A stretch of DNA of 64,000 bases from Verrucomicrobiota bacterium (GTDB lineage Bacteria; Verrucomicrobiota; Verrucomicrobiia; Opitutales; Opitutaceae), in NCBI GenBank assembly GCA_014584295.1, contig JACTNC010000061.1, positions 1-64,000 of the forward strand, given 5' to 3'. The translations under genes were made by a program, and so were the position numbers. Each line of letters opens with the position of its first letter. Positions within the stretch are counted from its first letter, which is position 1. Of the stretch, positions 26,214 to 35,039 are shown piece after piece. A model generated the notes under the pieces. The model did not search any database. It saw only the letters and a program-made list of their open reading frames with translations, and was not told where the DNA came from.

Positions 26214-26375
26214 TGCTAGCGCCTTTCAGCCACCGCATCTAGTGCTTCGACTTCGGTGATGTTTCAGGTTTTGCCCCGAAAGTGTGTGGCTTGGGTGGCT
26301 GTGAGGCTTTTTCCAAAGCAGGTTGACGCAGGAATCAGAGAAGGGAGCAGGCATTCGCTCGTCCTTGGATGCCGC

Positions 26376-27851
26376 ATGCGTGCCGGATATGGCCTGTTCA
26401 TTTTGCTCCTTTCCGTATTCGGTAGTTCGGTCTCGACTGCCAAGATTCCCAACATGCTCCTCATCATGACCGACCAGCATATTGCAGACGGTCTGAGCTG
26501 GCGGATGGGAAGCGAGTACCTGCGCACGCCGGCGCTCGACAGCCTGATGGCGCGGGGCACCTATTTCGCGCGGGCCTATGCACCGAATCCGTTGTGCATG
26601 CCGGCGCGTAATTCGATTTTCACCGGCCGGTATCCACACGAGACTGGGGTGACCGACAATACGCCGATGCACTCCGGCGAGCGACTGGACCCGAAGGCAT
26701 TCCCTTTGCTTGGATCGTACTTTCGCAGTGCAGGTTATCAGACGGGATATTTTGGCAAATGGCATCTGTGTTATGATGCCACGCGGCCTGATATCCACGG
26801 ATTCGACCAGATCAACGTGCAGCAGAAGGATACCGTTACGGCGGACCTGGCGGTGGCTTTTCTCAAGTCGCGTGCGCCCTCACGACCCTTCCTGCTGGTG
26901 ACCAGTTTTCTCAACCCGCACAACATCGCCGAGTACACGCGCGGGCAGCCTCTGTCCAACGGTCCTGTCGGCGAACCGCCTCCGCTGGAGAAACTGCCGC
27001 CTCCGCCAACAAATCTTGGTGCACCCTTCGATGAGCCCGATACCATGACGATGATCCGGCGCGGCTACCATGCCAATCGCCGTCTTTTCCCGGTGGGGCA
27101 GTTTACGCCTTCGATCTGGCGCGCGATGCGATGGGGGTATTACCGAATGATCGAGAAGGTCGACGCGGAGATTGCCCGGATTCTGGACACGTTGCGGGAG
27201 CAAGGCCTGGAGGGAAATACGTTGGTCGTATTTGTGAGTGATCACGGCGAGTGCGCAGGCGCCCACGGCCTGTCGCAAAAGACCGTGTTCTATGAGGAGT
27301 CCGTGCGAGTACCCTTGATCCTGTGTCCACCCAAGCAGCGAGAGCCGCGCACCTCCGATGCGTTGGTAAATGTCGGAGTGGATCTGCTGCCCACGCTGCT
27401 CGAGTACGCCGGACTGGAGAAACCCTCGGCTCTCCCCGGGGCTAGCCTTTGTTCCCTGGTTGTGGGAGAATCCGTGACCGGCTGGCGAGACCAAGTCGTG
27501 GTAGGCAATCATATGTCGCAGGGAGCCCTGGTGCCTGATCTCGGTTTCGTGCCGATTACGGAAGGCCGGATGGTGCGAACGGAGCGCTACAAATATTGTG
27601 TATATCGTCACGGTGAGCGCCGCGAGTCACTGGTCGACCTGCGCAATGATCCTGGCGAGCTGGTAAATCTGGCCTACGATTCCGCTTACAGCGACATCGT
27701 TAGCGATCACCGTGAGCGCCTGCGCCGGTTTGGTGAGCAGCAAGGCGACAAACTTGTGAGGGTGCTGCTTGCGGATCAGGTTGCCCCTCGACCCTTCGAG
27801 CCCATTTCCCAGCCAAGGCGACTGACCCCGGCTGGGGGGAACCCCTACTGA
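26376..27851 (+). CDS. S1-type sulfatase, exported
   Basis: A 491-residue protein if started at ATG 26376, which gives a clear signal peptide (GYGLFILLLSVFGSSVSTA). The frame is open to ATG 26256, but those 40 residues have no export character. The sulfatase core follows: NMLLIMTDQH with metal-binding Asp, and the formylglycine motif CMPAR at residues 74-78 in NPLCMPARNSIFTGRYPHE. Later blocks are FFGKWH-like (GYFGKWHLCYD) and VVFVSDHGECAGAHG. The Cys must be converted to formylglycine for activity. It would remove sulfate esters from a sugar; the exact linkage cannot be read from sequence. The lyase gene starts one base after its stop. Confidence 0.88.
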   Translation: MRAGYGLFILLLSVFGSSVSTAKIPNMLLIMTDQHIADGLSWRMGSEYLRTPALDSLMARGTYFARAYAPNPLCMPARNSIFTGRYPHETGVTDNTPMHSGERLDPKAFPLLGSYFRSAGYQTGYFGKWHLCYDATRPDIHGFDQINVQQKDTVTADLAVAFLKSRAPSRPFLLVTSFLNPHNIAEYTRGQPLSNGPVGEPPPLEKLPPPPTNLGAPFDEPDTMTMIRRGYHANRRLFPVGQFTPSIWRAMRWGYYRMIEKVDAEIARILDTLREQGLEGNTLVVFVSDHGECAGAHGLSQKTVFYEESVRVPLILCPPKQREPRTSDALVNVGVDLLPTLLEYAGLEKPSALPGASLCSLVVGESVTGWRDQVVVGNHMSQGALVPDLGFVPITEGRMVRTERYKYCVYRHGERRESLVDLRNDPGELVNLAYDSAYSDIVSDHRERLRRFGEQQGDKLVRVLLADQVAPRPFEPISQPRRLTPAGGNPY

Positions 27852-27852
27852 C

Positions 27853-30231
27853 ATGTTACCTCGCGGCTTCATTTCCAAACGGTGTGTTGGTCGGGGTCTG
27901 ACAATCGTTGCGGTCGCTATTGGAGTTCTTTCCGGTCGAGCGGGGGCAACGGAGCGCGTGGACTTTGTCCTGCAGGACAAGTTGTCACGGCCGGAACCGT
28001 TTGCCGAATCGCGCCTGCAGCTCAATCCGCCGAGCTTTCGCTGGATGGCAGTGCCAGGGGCGGAGAGCTATCGAATCGAGTGGTCACGACATGCGGATTT
28101 CAGCGACAAAGAATCGACAACATCGCCCCAGCCTTTCCTTCGCCCTCTTGCAGCGTTTGAACCTGGCGCATGGTACTGGCGCAGTCGGGTTGAATTGCCG
28201 GCGTCCAGCGATTGGAGCAAGACGGAACGCTTTGAGATTCCGGTGTCGCTCCCGCGCTGGCCCTTGCAACCCTGGTCCGAGTACATGGCCCGAATCCCGG
28301 CGGGTCATCCTCGCGCCTTCGTGAGCCAGGCGAATCTGCCGGCGCTGCGCGCCCGCGCCGCACAATTGGGCTCGCGGATGGAGGCCTGGAAAGTGCGCGT
28401 CCGTGCCCAACTGGAGAAACCGTATTTGCTTTCCGACTACGAATCGAAGGTTCCCGCCGGAGCGGCCGGGAAGCCGGCCGGCCATCCGGACCGCAAGCTT
28501 CTCATCTGGGTTTCGAAGGAAGCCGCCTATGCGCTTGTTTCCCCGATCAGAGATGCGGCCTGGTTATGGCTCGCCACTGGCGATACCTATTTCCGCGACG
28601 CCGCCTGCCAACGAACGTTGCTGGCAGCCAGGATGGATCCGGATGGCTTTATTTGCGAACGCAATTCGGATTTCGGCAATGCCGCCATGGTCGCCGGCCT
28701 CGGGCTCGCGTATGATTTTCTCCACGATCAGTGGAGCGCGGAGGAACGGGCCTTGATCCGGGGGGTGCTCATGGCCCGTGCCCGACCGATCTTTGAGCGC
28801 ATGGCAGGAGCCTCGCAGTCCCTCATGCGGGGGCACGACTGGCAGCACGCCTATCTTGACGCGTTGACCGGAGCGCTCGCGATTTACGGGGAGGAGTCCG
28901 TGGCGTCAGGCTGGGTAGAGACAGGCCTTCGCACGTTCACTGCGTTCTACCCGTGGTTCGGCGGCAACGATGGCGGCTCTTTCGAAGGCATGAAGTATTA
29001 TCACGCCACGGAGCTGGTATCGCACCTCAATGTGCTGGATCTTTTTCGCACGGCCTTCGGTCTCGCCTTGGAGGATGGCAATCCCTGGTTTCGGGCGACG
29101 CCGTATTATCTCATCTACGCGTTTCCGCCGGGCAGCCCCTGGGCGCGGCTGGGGGATAGCATCACCGGACAGACTGATACCGGCGACGACACCGATCAGC
29201 CGCGCGGACGTGCGCGGCTCGCCGCCAACCGCATGGCCACCCTGTACGACAACGGCCATGCCGCCGCCTACGCCGCGATGCTGCCGGATGACGACACGGG
29301 CTTTGGCATAAGCGAGCTCCTGCACTGGTCCGAGCCCACCAACGTCCCGCCGATTTCGCTGAGCACGTTGCCACCGGCGCGCCTGTTTGCTGACATTGGC
29401 GCAGTCTTCACGCACTCTGCCTACACGCGCCCGGACGACAACGTTCGCTTTGTTTTCCACTCCGGACCCTATGGCGCCTTCGGTCATGGGCATGCGGATC
29501 AGAACAGCTTCCACGTCATCGCCTACAACGAAGACCTCCTTCTCGACTCGGGCTACTTCACACCTGCGGGCGATCCTCATCGCCAACAGTGGAGCGTGCA
29601 AACCCGGGCGCACAACACGCTGCTCGTGGATGGCGCGGGCCAGCCCTATGGGGGCAACCGCGGTCACGGCCGCGTGCGGCACTACGAGACTCACGAAGGC
29701 TGGGTCTATTGGGTCGGAGCGGCGGAGCATGCCTATCCCGACGCGCCATTGGAGCGTTTCGACCGGCATGTGGTGTGGCTGCGCGGCGATGATGTCGAAA
29801 CCTATGTTATCCTCGACGATGTGCGCGCCGCAGGCGGAACGCCCCGCCGCTTCGACTGGTTGCTGCATGCTGCGCATCGCATGGAAGTGGACGAACAGGC
29901 GCAGCGCATTGTCGCCCGAGGCGAGCGCGGCGAAGCGGTAGTGACACTGCTGGGACCGGCGGCATTGCGATTTCAACAGGACAATGATTTTGGTGGGCAT
30001 CCCGCGATCTATTGGCGCCGAGGGAAGAATTTCCGGCTGCCGGAGCAGTGGCACCTGAAGGCGACCGCTGCGCCTTCCGTGGAACAGCGGTTCCTGACTG
30101 TTATTCAAGTATCACGGGTTGGTACGGAAAAACCGGCGGTATCGGCGACGACAAACGGCGTGCTGACAGCCGGCTGGGAACTTCGTTTCAATGAAACAGG
30201 CAGGCAAATGACCGTTGTGCCTTCACCCTGA
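27853..30231 (+). CDS. heparinase II/III-type polysaccharide lyase (DUF4962 N-terminus)
   Basis: A 792-residue protein with a signal peptide (GLTIVAVAIGVLSGRAGATE). An N-terminal beta domain (LQLNPPSFRWMAVPGAESYR) and a toroid domain like DUF4962 proteins follow (HPRAFVSQANLPALRARA, then GLGLAYDFLHDQWSAEE, then GMKYYHATELVSH). A heparinase II/III C-terminal domain has GHGHADQNSFH, LLLDSGYF and RAHNTLLVDG. In heparinase II these last three blocks supply the catalytic His and a zinc site, and all are present here. The family cleaves uronate-containing glycans by beta-elimination. With three sulfatases nearby the substrate is probably a sulfated uronan or glycosaminoglycan-like polymer (inference). 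Confidence 0.85.
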   Translation: MLPRGFISKRCVGRGLTIVAVAIGVLSGRAGATERVDFVLQDKLSRPEPFAESRLQLNPPSFRWMAVPGAESYRIEWSRHADFSDKESTTSPQPFLRPLAAFEPGAWYWRSRVELPASSDWSKTERFEIPVSLPRWPLQPWSEYMARIPAGHPRAFVSQANLPALRARAAQLGSRMEAWKVRVRAQLEKPYLLSDYESKVPAGAAGKPAGHPDRKLLIWVSKEAAYALVSPIRDAAWLWLATGDTYFRDAACQRTLLAARMDPDGFICERNSDFGNAAMVAGLGLAYDFLHDQWSAEERALIRGVLMARARPIFERMAGASQSLMRGHDWQHAYLDALTGALAIYGEESVASGWVETGLRTFTAFYPWFGGNDGGSFEGMKYYHATELVSHLNVLDLFRTAFGLALEDGNPWFRATPYYLIYAFPPGSPWARLGDSITGQTDTGDDTDQPRGRARLAANRMATLYDNGHAAAYAAMLPDDDTGFGISELLHWSEPTNVPPISLSTLPPARLFADIGAVFTHSAYTRPDDNVRFVFHSGPYGAFGHGHADQNSFHVIAYNEDLLLDSGYFTPAGDPHRQQWSVQTRAHNTLLVDGAGQPYGGNRGHGRVRHYETHEGWVYWVGAAEHAYPDAPLERFDRHVVWLRGDDVETYVILDDVRAAGGTPRRFDWLLHAAHRMEVDEQAQRIVARGERGEAVVTLLGPAALRFQQDNDFGGHPAIYWRRGKNFRLPEQWHLKATAAPSVEQRFLTVIQVSRVGTEKPAVSATTNGVLTAGWELRFNETGRQMTVVPSP

Positions 30232-30250
30232 AATTCTGTATGTTTTGCGC

Positions 30251-31315
30251 ATGACACGCCGTTCGATATTCTTCCTTTTTGCCACGCTGCTTGCCGTCCC
30301 GTGTCTGCCACTGGTGTCCTCACCCGTCATTCGTGCGGAGCGAGTCGCAGATCGTCCGATCATTGCACCGTCAATGCTGCCCGGCGACGACGGCGAGAGC
30401 ATCAACGGCCCCTCGCTCATCCGCGTGCCCGACTGGGTGCCAAGTCCGCTCGGACGCTACTATTTGTATTTCGCGCACCACAATGGGAAATACATCCGGT
30501 TCGCCTATGCCGATGATATCGCTGGCCCGTGGGCTCTGGTGACCGGAGGGGTGCTGTCGCTTGCTGGACAGAAGGTGTTGCGCGGGCATGTTGCCTCGCC
30601 CGAGGCCGTGATAGATGAGAAGACGAGGCAGATCTACCTTTTCACCCATGGCCCTCCCCGGGAGGGAAAGGGCTCCCAGATCTCCACCGTGGCGGTGTCC
30701 AAGGATGGTCGCACATTTCGCGACTTAGGCGTGGTGGTGGGGCCGGCGTACCTCCGGGTGTTTGGTCACGAGGGGGTATGGTATGCCCTCAACGGTTCCG
30801 GTATGCTGTACCGCACGATGGAACTCGGAACGCCGTTTCAGCCGGTGGGGCAGGTGATCGGTCAGGACATCCTTGACGCACTTGATCCGTGGCTGCGTGG
30901 TGAACCCGGCGCGGAACGGCCGGAACTGCGTCCGAAGAGCGGTGATGGACGGTACGATATTCGACATGTCGGTACAGACCTGCATCAGGGGCGGCTTTAT
31001 GTGTATTTTTCCTGCCTCAAGCATCGTCCTGAGCGAATCATCGCCACGGCAATCGACCTGCGCGGACCACCCGAATCCTGGAAGGCGCGTGGGGTGTTCG
31101 AAGTACTCCAGCCGGAGCGCCCGTGGGAAGGCGCCGACCTGCCGCTCGCCTATTCTCGTGGTGGCAGCACCATCAAGTACGGCTACAGTCGCGTGCGCGA
31201 GTTGCGTGATCCCGGAGTGTATCGGGAGGGCGACGAGGCCTGGCTGCTCTACTCCGCGGCGGGTGAGTACGGCATCGGACTGGCGAAACTCCACTATCAA
31301 GCTGTCGCGCAATGA
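30251..31315 (+). CDS. exported beta-propeller, glycosidase-like (GH43-like) protein
   Basis: A 354-residue protein from ATG 30251, the start that places a signal peptide at the N-terminus (MTRRSIFFLFATLLAVPCLP). The frame continues upstream to a GTG at 30215 that overlaps the lyase gene. The body has repeated propeller-blade features: NGPSLIRVPDWV, RYYLYFAHHNGKYIRFAYAD, VASPEAVIDEKTRQIYLFTH and RDPGVYREGDEAWLLYSAAG. These resemble five-bladed GH43/GH117-type glycosidases, although I cannot assign the catalytic acids. Its place between a lyase and a sulfatase, with a four-base overlap into the sulfatase, argues for a role on the same glycan. Confidence 0.6.
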   Translation: MTRRSIFFLFATLLAVPCLPLVSSPVIRAERVADRPIIAPSMLPGDDGESINGPSLIRVPDWVPSPLGRYYLYFAHHNGKYIRFAYADDIAGPWALVTGGVLSLAGQKVLRGHVASPEAVIDEKTRQIYLFTHGPPREGKGSQISTVAVSKDGRTFRDLGVVVGPAYLRVFGHEGVWYALNGSGMLYRTMELGTPFQPVGQVIGQDILDALDPWLRGEPGAERPELRPKSGDGRYDIRHVGTDLHQGRLYVYFSCLKHRPERIIATAIDLRGPPESWKARGVFEVLQPERPWEGADLPLAYSRGGSTIKYGYSRVRELRDPGVYREGDEAWLLYSAAGEYGIGLAKLHYQAVAQ

Positions 31316-32784
31316 TTCTCCGCCACGCGCTGATTTCCCTTCTGCTGGTGGTGGCGCTGAGAGGAGCCGCTTCCCGGCCCAATATCGTCATCATCATCGG
31401 CGATGACATCAGCGCCGCCGATATCGGGTGTTTTGGAAACCCCGGCATCCGCACGCCCAATATCGACCGTCTCGCCGCGGGTGGGCTGGCATTCGACAAT
31501 GCCTATGTCACGGCTTCCAGCTGCAGTCCCAGCCGCTGCAGCCTCATTGCCAGCCGCTATCCACACAACCTGGAAACCGCGGCCGAACTGCATGGACCAT
31601 TACCCGCGGGCCTGCCCCTGCTGCCGCAGTTGTTGCGCGATGCCGGCTATTACACCCTGCAGTCGGGCAAGGCGCATTTTGGCGAAACGCCCGGCAGGGT
31701 AACGGGTCCCGCTCTGGCTGGCTTTGAGGTGACAGGCGATGGCGAACTCGATGAGCTTGCGGGGGGCCGCAGTGGTGCCAACCGCTGGGTTGACCGGCTC
31801 CGAGAGCGCCCGCGAGACAGGCCGTTCTTCATGTGGTTCGCAGCACATGATGCGCATCGTGTGTGGGACGCGGAATCCTTCACCGGGATGGCTCGCTCCG
31901 GAGATGTTCGAGTGCCGTCCGAACTTGTGGATACCCCGGAAACCCGCACGGACCTTGCTCACTATTACGACGAGATCATGCGGCTCGACTACCATGTGGG
32001 TGAAGTCGTCCGCGAACTCGAACGCCAGCAGGTTCTTGACAGCACGGTCGTGGTGTTTCTGACCGACAACGGGAGGCCTTTTCCGCGCGCCAAGACGAGG
32101 CTCTATGAAGACGGCATCAAGACACCGCTCATCGTGCGGGCGCCGCATGTGATTCCTCGATCGGGGCGAACGGATGCGCTCGCCAGCACCATCGATCTGG
32201 CGCCGACGTTGCTGGAGATTGCCGGCATCGCGCGTCCCGCGACGTTTCAGGGCGTCAGTCTGCTTCCCGTCCTGCAGGACCCGCGGGCAAGCGTGCGGGA
32301 CTATGTCTTTGCGGAGCAGAACTGGCACAACTTTGCCGCGCATGTGCGCATGGTGAGGCAGGGGAATTTTGTCTATCTGCGCAATGCCTGGCCGGAACGA
32401 CCGCTACCTGGAGCGTCAGACACGTATTATACACCTAGTGCGGAGGCGCTGAAAGCATTGCGCGATGCAGGCCGCCTCAATCCCCTTCAAGCTGATATTT
32501 TTTTGAAGCCGCGGCCGACGGAGGAACTTTACGACTTGGCGCGCGATCCGCGCCAGGCGGTTAACCTGGCGCTTGTGTCCAAGCCGCCTGCCGCGCTGTC
32601 GCAGCTACGTGCGGTGCTGGATCGCTGGACCAAGGAAACCGGCGACACCGTGCCCGAGAAACCGACTGCGGACAATATCGAACTGGCGACAGGCAAGCGT
32701 TCTGCGCTGCTCCGAGGTGAACCTCCTGGCGCTGCTGCCCGGGCGATGCGGATAAACTTACCTGGCCCAGTTCGCGCGCATTGA
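31312..32784 (+). CDS. S1-type sulfatase, exported
   Basis: A 490-residue protein with a short signal peptide (HALISLLLVVALRGAASR). The sulfatase core follows: NIVIIIGDDISAADIGCFG, then the formylglycine site CSPSR (residues 71-75) in TASSCSPSRCSLIASRYPH, and VVVFLTDNGRPFPRAKTRLY. It resembles the heparan N-sulfatase-like branch (GDDISAADIGC start), but the substrate is not provable from sequence. It overlaps the propeller gene by four bases and is the last gene of the plus-strand degradation operon. Confidence 0.88.
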   Translation: MILRHALISLLLVVALRGAASRPNIVIIIGDDISAADIGCFGNPGIRTPNIDRLAAGGLAFDNAYVTASSCSPSRCSLIASRYPHNLETAAELHGPLPAGLPLLPQLLRDAGYYTLQSGKAHFGETPGRVTGPALAGFEVTGDGELDELAGGRSGANRWVDRLRERPRDRPFFMWFAAHDAHRVWDAESFTGMARSGDVRVPSELVDTPETRTDLAHYYDEIMRLDYHVGEVVRELERQQVLDSTVVVFLTDNGRPFPRAKTRLYEDGIKTPLIVRAPHVIPRSGRTDALASTIDLAPTLLEIAGIARPATFQGVSLLPVLQDPRASVRDYVFAEQNWHNFAAHVRMVRQGNFVYLRNAWPERPLPGASDTYYTPSAEALKALRDAGRLNPLQADIFLKPRPTEELYDLARDPRQAVNLALVSKPPAALSQLRAVLDRWTKETGDTVPEKPTADNIELATGKRSALLRGEPPGAAARAMRINLPGPVRAH

Positions 32785-33111
32785 AAGTGCGCCCATTGAC
32801 CGCGAGAATGAGTTCGATTCCGTAACCCGGCGCCGCTGCTCGTCCTTCTGGCTGCTTTTGTATCGCGCCCCAATTCTGGCCCTTCGCGCCTTCTTTTTTT
32901 TGCGTTTTGCCTTTCGGTTCGGTGATGAAAACGTGCACCCCTGCTGAGACGGATCGGATGACCGGGGCCGATGTAGATGAAGCCCAGGACTTCGAGGATC
33001 TGGTCCTATAGTATAGGGGTGTGCTGGCTTGAGGTCCAGCAGCATATCAGCCGGGTTGCAATTGGCAGCGATGACGCATAAACAGATTTCAGGCTGAATG
33101 CCCCGACGATT
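32785..33111. other. 327-bp gap after the sulfatase operon
   Basis: No convincing gene. A GCGC pair (32865-32868, 32886-32889) followed by eight T (32894-32901) could be a weak terminator for the sulfatase operon. A 28-codon open frame at 32925-33011 (MKTCTPAETDRMTGADVDEA, then QDFEDLVL) has protein-like composition but no visible ribosome binding site and no known match. It could be the remnant of a larger gene. A small hairpin GCTGG/CCAGC lies near 33023-33040. Confidence 0.4.
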
Positions 33112-34902
33112 ATGATAAACCGAGTCTTTCGGATATTCCTTGGAGTGTGCGTGGTGAACACACTGAGCCTCGTGTTTTTTGCACAATCTTCTGCCCTTGG
33201 GACTGCACCCGTTGCGGATGCGTCGGAGCCCGCGATCGAACTGCCTACGTTTACGGTGCAGGACTCGCCCATTCTCCCTGAACCGGAAGCCTGGCGCTAT
33301 GCCCGTATCGAGGGGTTTGAAGTCCTTTCCAACAGCTCGAACCGTACGACCCAGCGGCTCGTCGAGGATTTTCAGCGTTTTCATCAGGCTCTTGTCCTGG
33401 CATGGCCTGCGGCGGACATTCCGTCGGCTGTTCCGACGTCGCTCATCCTTGTCGGCAGAGGCAACAAATTCGACCCGTTTGTGCCGCGCATTGATGTGGG
33501 TCCCGAGGTCGGCTCGATCAGCCTGAACCTGCGCGATGGCGAGCTGTCGGCGATCGTCATCGATCTGGAGACGACCACGTTGAATCTCGTCACCCCCGAG
33601 GGAATAGAGGCTTTCGCCGCACAGAGTGCCGCGACGTCGGATCCCGCAGCTGAGGACGCTGGAGCCACGCTCTTCAGCGGCATACCGAATTTCGTGGTCG
33701 ATCACTACCGGCAGCTTTACCGCGAATACATTCGCTTTATCCTGACACAATCCCAGCCCCGCCTGCCCGCCTGGATGGAGGAAGGTCTGGCGCAGATTTT
33801 TATGCGGATGGAGTTTTCTCCCACGCGTATCGTCATTGGCAAGGTGGAGGACCCCAACGAGGTGTCGATCGATGGCTCTATCGAGGATCGCGACTTCAAC
33901 CACGCCCTACATCGTCGCGCCCTGATGCCGCTGCAGGAGATGTTCAGCGTCACCCGGGATTCGGCGACCGCGCGCAATCCGCTCGGCAACCGCTGGGCCA
34001 AACAGTCCTATGCGTTTGTCCATCTGTGTCTCTACGGCAATCAAGGGAAGTATCAGAAGGGGCTTCTCATGTTTCTGTCGAGGCTGGCTGGCCAGCCGCC
34101 GTCCGAGGAACTGTTCAAGGAATGTTTTGGGATGACCTACAAGCAGATGCTCCTGCAGATCCGCAGCTACGTCGATTTCACCGCCTACAAGGCGGTGGTA
34201 TTTCAGGCGAAGAAGGGAACAAAATTCGAGGCTCCGCCCAAGCCCGTGTTTCGCGATGCGACCGACGCGGAGGTGGGCCGAATCAAGGGCGAGGCCCTGC
34301 GCATGGCGGGTAACAAGGCCGCCGCGAAGATGGCATTGATTGCGCCCTACATCCGCGGATCGCGGGATCCGCAACTGCTGGCCTCCCTGGGCATGTACGA
34401 ATACGCGGAGGGTGAGACGGCGCGTGCGAGAAAATTTCTTGAAGCCGCCGCCAAGGAAAAGGTGAACCGGCCCCGGGCCTATCTACAATTGGCTCAGTTG
34501 CGCTTCGATGAAGCCATGAAGAAACCGCTGGGCGCCCGTCAGCTGCTGAGTGCCGTTCAGGTGGGCGAAATCCTCGAGCCTCTCTTTGTCGCCCGCGGGC
34601 AAACACCCGCTTTGCCAGAGGTGTATGAAATGATCGCTACGGTCTGGGCGAAGTCCGAAACACTGCCCACTGCCGGAAATCTCGCTGTGATCGATGAAGG
34701 GGTGCAGCATTTTATCAGGCGATCGGGCCTGATCTATCAGGCGGCCCTCCTGAAGCAGCAGTGTGGATTTCTTGAAGATGCCGCGGTCCTGGCGGAGATC
34801 GGCTTGCGCGTGACATCGAATGCCGCGGAGCGCGAGCGGTTTCTCACGCTCAAGGCTTCCCTTCCGCCCGTGCAACTACCGGCTTCCGCGAAATCTCCAT
34901 AG
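33112..34902 (+). CDS. exported peptidase MA-like/DUF1570-like protein with ruined zinc site
   Basis: A 596-residue protein with a signal peptide (IFLGVCVVNTLSLVFFAQSSA). A domain like the secreted DUF1570/peptidase MA proteins follows, then TPR-like helices from about residue 390. Where these families have HExxH this protein has REYIR (residues 204-208), while the following PAWMEEGLAQIF block with its Glu is kept. It is therefore probably not a zinc protease and may be a binding protein. The conserved-looking stretch PAIELPTFTVQDSP near residue 43 recalls the start of Opitutaceae secreted proteins. It follows the sulfatase operon after a 327-bp gap and converges with another sulfatase. Confidence 0.62.
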   Translation: MINRVFRIFLGVCVVNTLSLVFFAQSSALGTAPVADASEPAIELPTFTVQDSPILPEPEAWRYARIEGFEVLSNSSNRTTQRLVEDFQRFHQALVLAWPAADIPSAVPTSLILVGRGNKFDPFVPRIDVGPEVGSISLNLRDGELSAIVIDLETTTLNLVTPEGIEAFAAQSAATSDPAAEDAGATLFSGIPNFVVDHYRQLYREYIRFILTQSQPRLPAWMEEGLAQIFMRMEFSPTRIVIGKVEDPNEVSIDGSIEDRDFNHALHRRALMPLQEMFSVTRDSATARNPLGNRWAKQSYAFVHLCLYGNQGKYQKGLLMFLSRLAGQPPSEELFKECFGMTYKQMLLQIRSYVDFTAYKAVVFQAKKGTKFEAPPKPVFRDATDAEVGRIKGEALRMAGNKAAAKMALIAPYIRGSRDPQLLASLGMYEYAEGETARARKFLEAAAKEKVNRPRAYLQLAQLRFDEAMKKPLGARQLLSAVQVGEILEPLFVARGQTPALPEVYEMIATVWAKSETLPTAGNLAVIDEGVQHFIRRSGLIYQAALLKQQCGFLEDAAVLAEIGLRVTSNAAERERFLTLKASLPPVQLPASAKSP

Positions 34903-35039
34903 GCGGGTTTCAGTGCTCATCCCGCATCTCGCCGGTCAGCGACAGAGCGCTGCGTGGAGAATGAATGCTGGAATCCGGCCGTTCCGTGTACTGGGAGAAA
35001 TTCAACTCCGGGGGGGCGGCCAGATATGCACCCACAGGG

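Noticed and set aside
28906..30108. 400-codon open frame on the minus strand
   Set aside because: It is antisense to the lyase C-terminal domain that holds the catalytic motifs.
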